Source: AC-32 sp038237925
GTDB taxonomy: Bacteria; Actinomycetota; Thermoleophilia; Gaiellales; Gaiellaceae
Direction of reading: 5' to 3'
NCBI GenBank assembly: GCA_038237925.1
Contig: JBBRYF010000011.1
Span: 31,544-95,543 of the forward strand
DNA: 64,000 bases
The translations under genes were made by a program, and so were the position numbers. Below the pieces are notes generated by a model. The model saw only the letters and a list, made by a program, of their open reading frames with translations. It was not told the DNA's origin and made no database searches. The first letter of the stretch is position 1. Each line of letters starts with the position of its first letter. Positions 1 to 6,373 of the stretch are shown here, piece by piece.

Positions 1-649
1 TCATCTGCGTGATTTTCATATCCGTGCCGAAGTCATGGCGGAAACCGGTACCCGAGAGCGGCGGGATTGCCTTATCGGGTGCCTGCGGGTTCGGGACGCC
101 GCCGAGGCCGTTGGGGCCGTGGCAGTTGATGCAACCGTCGCGCACGTAGAGCGCGGCGCCTGCCACTGCCAGGCCCTGGCTTTGCGGCACCGGTACCGGA
201 GTCGCGTCCGACACCGCGGGCAGGCCTGCGTGGAGGTAGTCGACGAGCTCGTTCACCTGCCGCGTCGAGATCACGGCGCCCCAAACGGGCATGTACGGCT
301 TAGTCGGGTTCGCCGACTCGCCGAGGCCGTGGTCAATGATCTTGCGGAGCTGCGCCGAGGTCAGAGCCTTGCCGACCGCCGCCAGCGCGGGAACATCTTG
401 AGAGACGCCTCCCATTCCCCGGTCGCCATGGCACTGGCCGCAGGCGAATTGGACGAAGACATGGGCGCCGGCGGCGACCTCGGGTGATACGGAAGCTGCG
501 CCAGTCGGCTCCGGTGAGCCGGCGACGGTCACCGTCTGCGTCTGGTTCGTGTAGTGGCCGGCTGCCCAGGCGACGACGCCAACGGCGAACACGAGCGCAA
601 GCCCAACGCCCAGGAGGACTAGGCCGAGTTCGTTGCGCCGCTCCTTCAT
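1..649 (-). CDS. membrane-anchored diheme cytochrome c, 3' end outside window
   Basis: I translated the minus strand from ATG 649-647 and found 216 open codons running off the left edge. The protein has a hydrophobic anchor at about residues 9-30 and then two cytochrome c modules. The first heme site is CGQCH at 70-74, with a candidate axial Met120 in PYMPVWG; the second is CINCH at 173-177. It probably moves electrons on the outer face of the membrane, as small c-type cytochromes of respiratory chains do. The partner is unknown because the downstream genes are cut off. A weak purine-rich stretch precedes the start. The second domain ends before its axial ligand could be seen. The cytochrome assignment is firm and the pathway is not. 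Confidence 0.88.
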   Translation of the reverse strand, partial: MKERRNELGLVLLGVGLALVFAVGVVAWAAGHYTNQTQTVTVAGSPEPTGAASVSPEVAAGAHVFVQFACGQCHGDRGMGGVSQDVPALAAVGKALTSAQLRKIIDHGLGESANPTKPYMPVWGAVISTRQVNELVDYLHAGLPAVSDATPVPVPQSQGLAVAGAALYVRDGCINCHGPNGLGGVPNPQAPDKAIPPLSGTGFRHDFGTDMKITQM

Positions 650-871
650 CTAGCCCACCCTTTCTCGTGTTCGACGCCGGGGATCAAGGCGACGATAAGC
701 GTCGCACGGGGCCAAGATCTCTGGCAAGTGCGCCCGTCACGGCCAATCCCCGGAAGGAGTGCGCTGACGACATGCGTCCACGGCGGTCGCGGTCCGAGAT
801 CCGCACGCCGGCGCAGTCTCGATCGTCTAGCGTGCCGCCGAGTCCCGGGCTATGGCGTTTTCCACAAGCTG

Positions 872-1246
872 TTAGTCACTGCGACGGTGCTCAGTGTATC
901 GTGCGCCTTGCTTCAGTCGCTCGGACAGAGCCTGTGCCGGAGAAGTGGGGTCATGGTGCGGCGTTTGTTCCTTAACGCTCGACTGCTGCTCCTGTGGAAA
1001 AAGTCGCGTCGCGTTCCAGAGGTCGACGTGTAGTCGTTCGATCTCTTCAACGAGCATCAGGATCGCCCGGCCAGCCGCAGCGACCTCTTCGCGCCCGTCG
1101 CGCCTCAGGCCCTCACCCCAGCGGTGGAGCAGCTCGAGTTTCTCCTCGTCGAGCACTGAGCGAGGCGATCTATCCGACAAAGGATTCTCCAAGGGCCGCA
1201 ACTGAATCCCTACGTTACGAGATGCTGCCGCCGGTTCGTAGAGCAC
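872..1246 (-). CDS. conserved hypothetical protein, helical
   Basis: A 124-residue reading frame with a GTG start at 1246; a second GTG at 1156 would give a shorter protein of 94 residues. Neither start has a clear Shine-Dalgarno sequence. The centre (about 31-85) is charged and predicted helical, with LVEEIERLHVDLW as its most protein-like stretch. There is no signal peptide, membrane segment or catalytic motif I recognise. I have an impression of similar small proteins in Thermoleophilia but cannot name a family. It lies directly left of the repeat-rich accessory stretch. The reading frame is probable; the function is unknown. Confidence 0.55.
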   Translation of the reverse strand: MLYEPAAASRNVGIQLRPLENPLSDRSPRSVLDEEKLELLHRWGEGLRRDGREEVAAAGRAILMLVEEIERLHVDLWNATRLFPQEQQSSVKEQTPHHDPTSPAQALSERLKQGARYTEHRRSD

Positions 1247-1767
1247 CGCGCCAGACTAGCCTCAGGTTCCCACAGAGGAAAGGAAGCGCTGGTGGAGACA
1301 TTCCCGAACACTGGCACATGCCAGTGGACTCGTGCTCCGCGTCGGCTGGCTCGTCCTGGCCGCCAACTTCCTCTACCTGGCTATGGGAACTGCGCCAGCC
1401 CGAAGAGGGATAGCTCGGGCTCGAACCGGGGCCGGTGGCCTGGTCGCGGGCCGGGCGTGCCGAGCATCGGCTCTGGGCAGCCACATAACCGGCAGGCTGG
1501 TCGGTGCGTTTCCCATGCGGCGTCTGGGGAGTGCTTGCCGAAGGGGACAGACGGCATTCTCACACGACACCTCCTCAGGCGCCCATCCGCAGCGTCCCCA
1601 GCGTAGCAATCTGCGCCTTAGGGCACACGACACCGAGGCTGGCCGACTGTCCTCCTCGACGGGCACGAGGCAGCCAGATCCGGAACAGGGTAGGTCGTGC
1701 TTGCACCTAGCCCGTCAGGGGTCGAGAATGGGCTGAATCGGGGCACGTTCTAGGAGAGGAGCTCAGC
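1247..1767. other. gene-poor stretch between accessory genes
   Basis: No convincing gene is visible in these 520 bases. Open frames exist in several phases, as is normal at this G+C, but none has protein-like composition plus a ribosome binding site. The segment holds the first copy of the dispersed repeat (about 1295-1320) and, at its right end, the strong Shine-Dalgarno AGGAGAGGAG that serves the gene at 1768. Confidence 0.5.
1295..1320 (+). repeat. dispersed repeat copy A (degenerate)
   Basis: Degenerate copy of a repeat seen six times between 1.2 and 5.3 kb, always in the same orientation. The reference core is TCATTCCGGAACACTGGCCC. This copy keeps ACATTCCCGAACACTGGC and then diverges. 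Confidence 0.6.
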
Positions 1768-2178
1768 ATGGTGGATCTTCGTCGCAGAAGCCTGTCGACG
1801 GCTCGCGTTTTGGGGATCGCCGGCCTTCTCGCGGTGTGCTGCACCGGCACGGCGATCGCTGCGGTGCATTCCTCGAGATCCCATGCGGTGACCGCTACGA
1901 AGCTGGCCGGAAAGTGGAAGGGTCACTACAGCGGCGCCGTCTCGGGGCACTTCACGATCCACTGGAAGCAAACGGGGACGAAGCTAAGCGGAACGATCAA
2001 GCTTTCGAACCCAAGCGGCACGTACAACATCGACGGCAGCGTGACGCACCACACGAAGATCAAGTTCGGGGCCGTCAGCGTCGGCGCCACCTACAAGGGC
2101 ACATGGAAGGGCTCGAAGATGTCGGGCACCTGGAAGAGCGGCCAGGGAGGCGGCACCTGGAGCGCGCGCAAGGCCTAG
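1768..2178 (+). CDS. secreted hypothetical protein, small beta-rich
   Basis: A 136-residue protein starting at ATG 1768, with a strong AGGAGAGGAG ribosome binding site about ten bases upstream. Residues 1-31 form a signal peptide: basic start, hydrophobic core, then AIA before the likely cleavage point. The mature part is Lys/Gly/Ser/Thr-rich and repeats a short pattern of the type KLAGKWKGHYSG, LSGTIKLSNPSG, YKGTWKGSKMSG, SGTWKSGQGGG. This suggests an all-beta, lipocalin-like or beta-sandwich fold with a basic surface. No cysteine remains in the mature chain and no catalytic motif is visible. It stands alone between two repeat copies, so context gives no function. Export is well supported; the role is unknown. 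Confidence 0.82.
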   Translation: MVDLRRRSLSTARVLGIAGLLAVCCTGTAIAAVHSSRSHAVTATKLAGKWKGHYSGAVSGHFTIHWKQTGTKLSGTIKLSNPSGTYNIDGSVTHHTKIKFGAVSVGATYKGTWKGSKMSGTWKSGQGGGTWSARKA

Positions 2179-2188
2179 CGGAGCGCGA

Positions 2189-2209
2189 GCTCTCCAGCGC
2201 TAGGAGAGC
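2189..2209 (+). terminator. hairpin after secreted gene
   Basis: GCTCTCC at 2189-2195 pairs with GGAGAGC at 2203-2209 around a 7-base loop, eleven bases after the stop codon of the preceding gene. No T-run follows, as is common for actinobacterial hairpin terminators. Confidence 0.4.
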
Positions 2210-2580
2210 GCGATCAGTAACGGCGACGGCCTGATGATCTTCTATGGGATGGCGCGGCTCACGGCCTCGGACGTCTCTTCGGAACGCCGACACCTCCGCT
2301 CATGTCGGAGCGAACGCGCTCTCCACTCCGCCCCACACGGGCCCTTGACGAGTCCGCGCGCGAGTCGGCTCGCCGCTCTGGCCGCACCCCGAGTAGAAGC
2401 AACCGATTGAGACTGGCCGAGACGCCCGCGGGGGCGCTGTTCAATGGCCGGTCGAGACAGCGAAGCGCGTGCTCGTGTCGTTCCGGGCGTCAGGGGTCAT
2501 TCCGGAACACTGGCCCATGTCAGGCCCCTATCACCTGAGTAGCTAGAGGCGCTAAACGGCAGAATGGCGGTACGCTCGGG
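2210..2580. other. gene-free stretch with repeat copy B
   Basis: I see no supported gene here. The segment holds dispersed-repeat copy B (2493-2520), preceded by a partial echo of the repeat core at about 2478-2492 (GTCGTTCCGGGCGTCAG). Confidence 0.5.
2493..2520 (+). repeat. dispersed repeat copy B
   Basis: Full match to the core TCATTCCGGAACACTGGCCC (2498-2517), preceded by GGGG. The TTCCGGAA inside it is palindromic. Confidence 0.75.
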
Positions 2581-2853
2581 CTAGGCGTCGTACTGGCCTC
2601 CGAGTTCCGCCGCCTGGGGCTTACCTTTGTGCCCGCCTTCTTGCAGGATCGCCGGGACCTCGGGGTCGGAGACGAAGCTCTGCCAGCCCGCCCCATCCCA
2701 GTCGAAGAGAACCCAGACCCTGTCCTCCTCATTGGGATCGCGAAAGACGGTCGAACCCTTGGACCCGTGCTGCTTTCGCTTCTCAGCGCCCTTCGTTGAG
2801 AAGATTTCCAGGAAGCGATCGAAATCCTCGACCTGTGTCGTTGCCAGGATCAT
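2581..2853 (-). CDS. hypothetical protein, likely dimeric alpha-beta barrel type
   Basis: A 90-residue protein from ATG 2853 with a strong AGGAGGAG Shine-Dalgarno a few bases upstream, so the start is secure. The pattern resembles small ferredoxin-fold (antibiotic-monooxygenase-like) proteins: an N-terminal strand MILATTQV, a helix DFDRFLEIFS, then FRDPNEEDRVWVLFDWD and a final helix DPEVPAILQEG. I know similar small cyanase-like or stress-responsive dimeric proteins but cannot assign a reaction, and no catalytic residues are obvious. It is a single-gene unit between repeat copies B and C, read opposite to the repeats. Confidence 0.75.
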   Translation of the reverse strand: MILATTQVEDFDRFLEIFSTKGAEKRKQHGSKGSTVFRDPNEEDRVWVLFDWDGAGWQSFVSDPEVPAILQEGGHKGKPQAAELGGQYDA

Positions 2854-2927
2854 TTCTCTCCTCCTCTATGGGAAGCGTCGTCGCGCCTCTGCGACATAGC
2901 CGTGCAGTATCGCACTCGTCGTAGTTG

Positions 2928-3044
2928 GTGTGGCCCACCCAGTCCGAGCACGGGAGCTTCGAGTGTTCGGAGTGCGGCCTGCGCTTTTGCCCGGCGAAGC
3001 CGGCGAAGACTGGCGCGCCGTGTCAGATGGCCTGGGGGAGCTGA
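2928..3044 (+). CDS. possible 38-residue zinc-ribbon-like microprotein or gene fragment
   Basis: A short frame from GTG 2928 to TGA 3042-3044 encodes FECSECGLRFC followed ten residues later by another cysteine. The CxxC pair plus two more cysteines resembles a zinc-ribbon knuckle. There is no clear ribosome binding site and the frame is closed just upstream by TAG. It could be a true microprotein, or the remnant of a larger zinc-finger gene left between repeat copies B and C. Low confidence. Confidence 0.25.
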   Translation: MWPTQSEHGSFECSECGLRFCPAKPAKTGAPCQMAWGS

Positions 3045-3070
3045 GTAGGTGGTAGAGGCCAGAACCTCAA

Positions 3071-3102
3071 GGGACATTCTTGAACACTGGCCCAAGCGAG
3101 GC
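3071..3102 (+). repeat. dispersed repeat copy C
   Basis: Reads GGGACATTCTTGAACACTGG followed by CCCAAGCGAGGC. It matches copy E over about 30 bases with a few changes, including loss of the central CCGG. Confidence 0.7.
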
Positions 3103-3124
3103 ATCTCGTGCCTACGCCCGCCGT

Positions 3125-3526
3125 TCAGGCTGTGCGCAGCGCGTCGATCGTCGCGGTCTTGACGAGGTCGGAGACCGCCCGCGCCAGATCGCGGTCGGAC
3201 GTGATGAAGGCGTCCGCCTGGAGCTGCGTCAGCGCAACGAATTCGGCGTCGAACGTTGTCTCCCACCCCAGGCGATCCGCGACCGTCCAGGCCGTCCGCT
3301 GGAGCACCTTGTCGCCGAGGAAGCGAACCTTCAGCGAGTTGATCCGCGTCACACGCTCGATCCCCTCTGCGGCCGAGATCTCATTTCGGCGGGCGGCCTC
3401 GTACAGCGCCGACAGCGCCTGCGAGCGAACAAGCGTCGGCGCGACGAGCTTGTGTTCGGCGGCGACCTCGATCTCGCCGGCGGCAATCCGAAGCAGCGTC
3501 TCGCAGTCGACGACGAAGCGGGTCAC
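3125..3526 (-). CDS. PIN-domain ribonuclease (VapC-like), orphan
   Basis: A 133-residue protein from GTG 3526. It has the acidic pattern of PIN domains: an N-terminal FVVDCETLL with Asp7, a central Glu in SALYEAARR, TTFDAEFVALTQ, and ITSDRDLARAV near the end. This fits metal-dependent single-strand RNA cleavage as in VapC toxins. Toxins of this type usually sit 3' to a small antitoxin gene, often overlapping it. Here the 47 bases before the start lead straight into repeat copy D and no antitoxin frame is visible on either side. It may be an orphan toxin, a PIN protein outside toxin-antitoxin use, or one whose partner was lost by rearrangement. The start codon lacks a good Shine-Dalgarno. Confidence 0.82.
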   Translation of the reverse strand: MTRFVVDCETLLRIAAGEIEVAAEHKLVAPTLVRSQALSALYEAARRNEISAAEGIERVTRINSLKVRFLGDKVLQRTAWTVADRLGWETTFDAEFVALTQLQADAFITSDRDLARAVSDLVKTATIDALRTA

Positions 3527-3573
3527 GCCGCAGACCCTATGCGCGCGTGCCGCCGGATAGACGCCTTCCCTCT

Positions 3574-3604
3574 GGTGACATTCCCGCCCTGGCCCAAGCG
3601 AGCG
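3574..3604 (+). repeat. dispersed repeat copy D
   Basis: Reads GGTGACATTCCCGCCCTGGC then CCAAGCGAGCG. It lacks about two bases of the GAACACTGG part relative to copy E. Confidence 0.6.
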
Positions 3605-3609
3605 CGGGC

Positions 3610-3840
3610 TTAGTGGAACACGCAGTAGACGTTTGCGCGCAGCGTGTGGCCAGCGCGGATCCGAACCCTTCGAGTGCAGAACTGGTGCATCTGCGGTGGC
3701 GCGTTTCCGCGCGTGCCGACTGTGTAGCGGCCGGCGCGCAGGTCGAAGCGATATCGCTGCCCCTGCCTGATGCGTGCGGTCGTAATGACAACGCCGCGTG
3801 AGATGATCTGGACGAGTCCCACGCTGGCCCAGGTGAGCGT
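3610..3840 (-). pseudogene. C-terminal fragment of a secreted beta-rich hypothetical protein
   Basis: The minus-strand frame ending at 3610 gives a protein-like C-terminus of about 75 residues. It includes SVGLVQIISRGVVITTARIR, YRFDLRAGRYTVGTRGN and a closing RVRIRAGHTLRANVYC. Upstream of about 3840 the same frame runs into the antisense of the GNAT gene and loses protein character. It resembles the last strands of an exported beta-sandwich protein whose 5' part is missing. I read it as a remnant truncated by the unit now carrying the acetyltransferase; a very short intact gene is less likely. Confidence 0.4.
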
Positions 3841-3855
3841 GCGAGGATTTAGCCC

Positions 3856-4371
3856 GTGATCGTGAGACCGCAGCGGAGCGAAGACTACGAGGCGGTTAGG
3901 CACATCTACACCGAGGCGTTTCGGCGGCCTGAGAACCCTGACTCGGTCCCGGCTGAGGTCCCGCTGTTCGAGGCGCTGTGGGAGGCGGGCGACGCCCTTC
4001 CCGAGTTCTCGTTCACGGCGCAAACCGAGAGCGGGGCGGTCGGGCACGTCACGGCAAGCAAGGCGACCGTCGCCACCGACTCAGTTGTTGCCGTAGGACC
4101 GATCGGCGTCCTTCCGGAACATCAAGGCATGGGCATCGGGAGCGCCCTGATGGACGCGCTTCTCACCGCTGCTGACGTCGGGCATGTGCCACTGATCGTT
4201 TTGCTCGGCTCACCGCAGTACTACAGCCGCTTCGGGTTCCGTCCCGCAGAGCAGCTGGGCGTGACACCTCCGGAAGCAGGATGGGGAGATGCCTTCCAAG
4301 CTCGACCTCTGACCGCCTACACATCACTCGTCGCTGGACCGTTTCAGTACGCGCCGGCCTTCTCACCCTAG
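3856..4371 (+). CDS. GNAT-family N-acetyltransferase
   Basis: A 171-residue protein from GTG 3856. It is a GNAT fold: an N-terminal MIVRPQRSEDYEAVRHIY, then the acetyl-CoA binding strand and loop VAVGPIGVLPEHQGMGIGSAL at about 79-100, in which the QGMGIGSA segment is motif A. A C-terminal YYSRFGFRPA follows at about 123-132. This pattern (GPIGVLPEHQG, then a YY.RFGF motif) is that of the YhbS-like branch, whose substrates are mostly unknown. The protein should be cytoplasmic and transfer acetyl from acetyl-CoA to an amine. It is a single-gene unit bounded by repeat copies D and E. Confidence 0.88.
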   Translation: MIVRPQRSEDYEAVRHIYTEAFRRPENPDSVPAEVPLFEALWEAGDALPEFSFTAQTESGAVGHVTASKATVATDSVVAVGPIGVLPEHQGMGIGSALMDALLTAADVGHVPLIVLLGSPQYYSRFGFRPAEQLGVTPPEAGWGDAFQARPLTAYTSLVAGPFQYAPAFSP

Positions 4372-4380
4372 GCGCCTCCG

Positions 4381-4413
4381 GGGGTCATTCCGGAACACTG
4401 GCCCAGGCGAGGC
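4381..4413 (+). repeat. dispersed repeat copy E (best copy)
   Basis: Carries GGGG, then the core TCATTCCGGAACACTGGCCC, then AGGCGAGGC. It starts ten bases after the GNAT stop codon. A second partial echo, GCGTCATTCCGGGACGCGAC, follows at about 4438-4457, giving a half-repeat pair about 55 bases apart. Confidence 0.75.
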
Positions 4414-4664
4414 TTACACCGATCGGTCTGAGGCTTGGCGTCATTCCGGGACGCGACGCGTCGTTCGACGCACCGGACGAAAGGGCGGCTCGACGCGATC
4501 GCTCGCATCTGAGTCGGCGAACGGTACAAATTCCGCCGTGGATCCGGCGACGAGATAGCGGTCAGACGCGGCGACCGCCGCGCGTGATTGGCGCAGGCGC
4601 CGACGCTGCTTTCGAGGCGGCCTCGGATGCTGCGTGCCCCCGCTACGACTTGGAGGTACACGGA

Positions 4665-5129
4665 ATGATTCGTCAGAACCTGCTCTCCGACGCATGGGAT
4701 GGAGAGAACGAAGAAGCCGGGACTCGGCATCGGATCTTCTGGCGGCCGGACGACGCCAGGATGGGAGCAACGCTGTACGAACTGGCCCCGGACGCGCCTG
4801 AGATGCGGGTGCATATGCACTTCGGAGCCGAAGAGATGTTCTTCGTCCTGAGCGGTCGTCCCGTCTTCCGGAACCAACACGGCGAAGAGGAATTAGCCCC
4901 GGGTGACTTCGTCTTCTGTCCTGAGGGACGTGCCGGACTACACACGTTTAGTAACCCCACCGAAGAACCCGCTCAGATACTCGCGATCAGTGCCGGGAGC
5001 TTCCCGGACGTCGTCGCCTACCCTGAACACGGATATGCATGGGTGGCGACTCGCGATCCCGATCCCGAGCTACTCGCGAGAGGCGGCGACCCCGGCATCA
5101 TCGCTCGGTTCGAGATCCCGATCGAGTAA
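4665..5129 (+). CDS. single-domain cupin protein
   Basis: A 154-residue protein. I chose ATG 4665 because GGAGGT lies seven bases upstream; the open frame extends further left without protein character. It is a one-domain cupin: MRVHMHFGAEEMFFVLSGRP carries the first motif (two His and a Glu), and FVFCPEGRAGLHTFSNPTEE carries the second with its metal-ligand His. It probably binds one divalent metal in a small beta barrel. Cupins of this form include isomerases, dioxygenases and sugar-binding proteins, so the substrate cannot be inferred. It is the only gene between repeat copies E and F and is followed by a perfect 32-bp palindrome. Confidence 0.85.
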   Translation: MIRQNLLSDAWDGENEEAGTRHRIFWRPDDARMGATLYELAPDAPEMRVHMHFGAEEMFFVLSGRPVFRNQHGEEELAPGDFVFCPEGRAGLHTFSNPTEEPAQILAISAGSFPDVVAYPEHGYAWVATRDPDPELLARGGDPGIIARFEIPIE

Positions 5130-5160
5130 TCGCTCGGCCGTATCGCCCCATCGCCAGAGC

Positions 5161-5192
5161 CGAAGAGGCCGCTCTCGAGAGCGGCCTCTTCG
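5161..5192 (+). terminator. 32-bp perfect palindrome, terminator
   Basis: CGAAGAGGCCGCTCTC at 5161-5176 is followed at once by its exact reverse complement (5177-5192), 31 bases after the cupin stop codon. As RNA this is a very strong hairpin. It faces the 3' end of the minus-strand EamA gene too, so it could stop transcription from both sides. Confidence 0.75.
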
Positions 5193-5241
5193 CTTACCCA
5201 TCGGATTCAAACGAGGAACAAGCGGACTCGAACCTGGGCTC

Positions 5242-5275
5242 GGGTGACACTCCGGAACGCTGGCCCAGGCAAGCG
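5242..5275 (+). repeat. dispersed repeat copy F (last copy)
   Basis: Reads GGGTGACACTCCGGAACGCT then GGCCCAGGCAAGCG. This is the rightmost copy; I found none in the remaining 58 kb on either strand. Confidence 0.7.
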
Positions 5276-5312
5276 TCGTCTCTCTCGGTGGAGGCGGGCT
5301 TCGCCGGGAGTC

Positions 5313-6239
5313 TCAGCTGTGCCGGGAGGGGGGCGAGCGGGTTTCCCCCATGAAGCGAGCGCGCCGTAGGCGCGCGAAGCGCACGCCGCCGCTGCCAAAG
5401 GCGACGCCGCCGAGGATCAGCGCGAGGCCGCCGAACGCCGCCGCGCCGAAGCGCTCGCCGAGGAAGATCGCGCCGTAGCCAAGCGCGATCGGCGGGATCA
5501 GGTACGTGACGAGCGAGGCATAAGCAGCACCCGCGCCGGTGATCAGGCCGAAGAAGAGCAGGTAGGCGAGCGCAGTCCCGGGGATGCCGAGGGCGAGGAC
5601 CGAGCCGATCGTCTTCCAGCCGGGCATGTGTCCCGGCGCCTCGGCGACGCCGACCGGCAAGGCGACGAGGGTCGCGATCACCGTGGATGCAAAGGCCACC
5701 ACGATCGGCCGCACCGGCTTCAGGTAGCGGCCGGTCATCAGTCCGCCGACGCCGTAGCAGAAGGCCATCCCGACGACGGCGAGCGCGCCGAGCACCTTGC
5801 CCTGCGGCTGGGCGCCGACGAGCAACGCGACCCCGACGAAGCCGACGACGACCCCCAGCAGGCGCACGCCGGTCACGCGCACCTCGCGGAAGGCGACGAA
5901 CGCGATCACCGCATTGAAGATCGGGACGGACGCCTGGATGATCGAGGCGAGCCCGGAGTCGATCCGCGTCTCGCCCCACGAGAGCAGCCAGAACGGGATC
6001 GCCGTGTTCACGAGCGCGACGGCGATCAGCCACCACGCGTTCTCGCGCAGCTGCTGCAGCGTGTCCCTCGTGCCGACGACGAACGGCACGAGCAGTCCCA
6101 GGGTCAGCGCGGCAAGCCCGAGCCGCCCCGTGATCAGCGTCGCCGGGGTCAGCTCGCGCACCGCCACCTTGATGAAGAGGAACGACGCGCCCCACAGCAG
6201 CGCAAGCCCGATCAGCATCGAGAGATGGCGACGGTTCAT
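5313..6239 (-). CDS. EamA/DMT-family transporter
   Basis: A 308-residue membrane protein from ATG 6239. It is built of two EamA halves, about ten hydrophobic segments in all. The first half starts LIGLALLWGASFLFIKVAV; the second repeats the pattern from about residue 150 (LGALAVVGMAFCYGVGGLM). An early GAS.LF.K and an AFREV signature after the fourth segment are typical of drug/metabolite exporters. Members export amino acids, metabolites or drugs in exchange for protons, but specificity cannot be read from sequence. The C-terminal tail (about 280-308) is basic and cytoplasmic. It is transcribed away from purL, with the purL leader between them. Confidence 0.9.
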   Translation of the reverse strand: MNRRHLSMLIGLALLWGASFLFIKVAVRELTPATLITGRLGLAALTLGLLVPFVVGTRDTLQQLRENAWWLIAVALVNTAIPFWLLSWGETRIDSGLASIIQASVPIFNAVIAFVAFREVRVTGVRLLGVVVGFVGVALLVGAQPQGKVLGALAVVGMAFCYGVGGLMTGRYLKPVRPIVVAFASTVIATLVALPVGVAEAPGHMPGWKTIGSVLALGIPGTALAYLLFFGLITGAGAAYASLVTYLIPPIALGYGAIFLGERFGAAAFGGLALILGGVAFGSGGVRFARLRRARFMGETRSPPSRHS

Positions 6240-6289
6240 TCCTAGAGCGGTTGGTTTGACGTCATTTGGGCCGACCGGTCAGTGCAGAC

Positions 6290-6367
6290 GGACGCACGAG
6301 CAAAGCTCGCACGTCCTGGTGTCGGCATCGCAAGCGATGCCTTAGCAAACGGCGTCTGGACGCGTCC
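6290..6367 (+). promoter_or_regulatory. structured leader upstream of purL
   Basis: Three inverted repeats follow one another before the purL start. GGACG at 6290-6294 pairs with CGTCC at 6312-6316, enclosing CGAGC/GCTCG around an AAA loop. An 8-bp stem GGCATCGC/GCGATGCC lies at 6324-6341. The palindrome GGACGCGTCC is at 6358-6367, ending six bases before the GTG start. The GGACG arm could pair either with 6312-6316 or with the CGTCC at 6363-6367, so two alternative folds are possible. It does not resemble the purM/purH leaders. Confidence 0.45.
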
Positions 6368-6373
6368 TGTGAG

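Noticed and set aside
72..487. Long frames on both strands over the cytochrome region
   Set aside because: The minus-strand frame with two CxxCH heme sites and a membrane anchor explains the region; the others lack protein character.
872..1733. Overlapping plus-strand frames at 894-1736
   Set aside because: They are shadows rich in Arg, Ser and Pro without ribosome binding sites, as expected from random frames at this G+C.
4281..4664. N-terminal extension of the cupin protein by 128 codons
   Set aside because: It crosses the GNAT 3' end and repeat copy E, and a good GGAGGT site precedes the internal ATG 4665.
1295..5275. Integron cassette array with attC sites
   Set aside because: The single-gene units and repeats suggest it, but the repeat core lacks the GTTRRRY and RYYYAAC boxes and the hairpin of attC sites, and no integrase gene is seen.
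1295..5275. CRISPR array
   Set aside because: The copies are 500-1200 bp apart, diverged in sequence, and separated by genes, not by short spacers.
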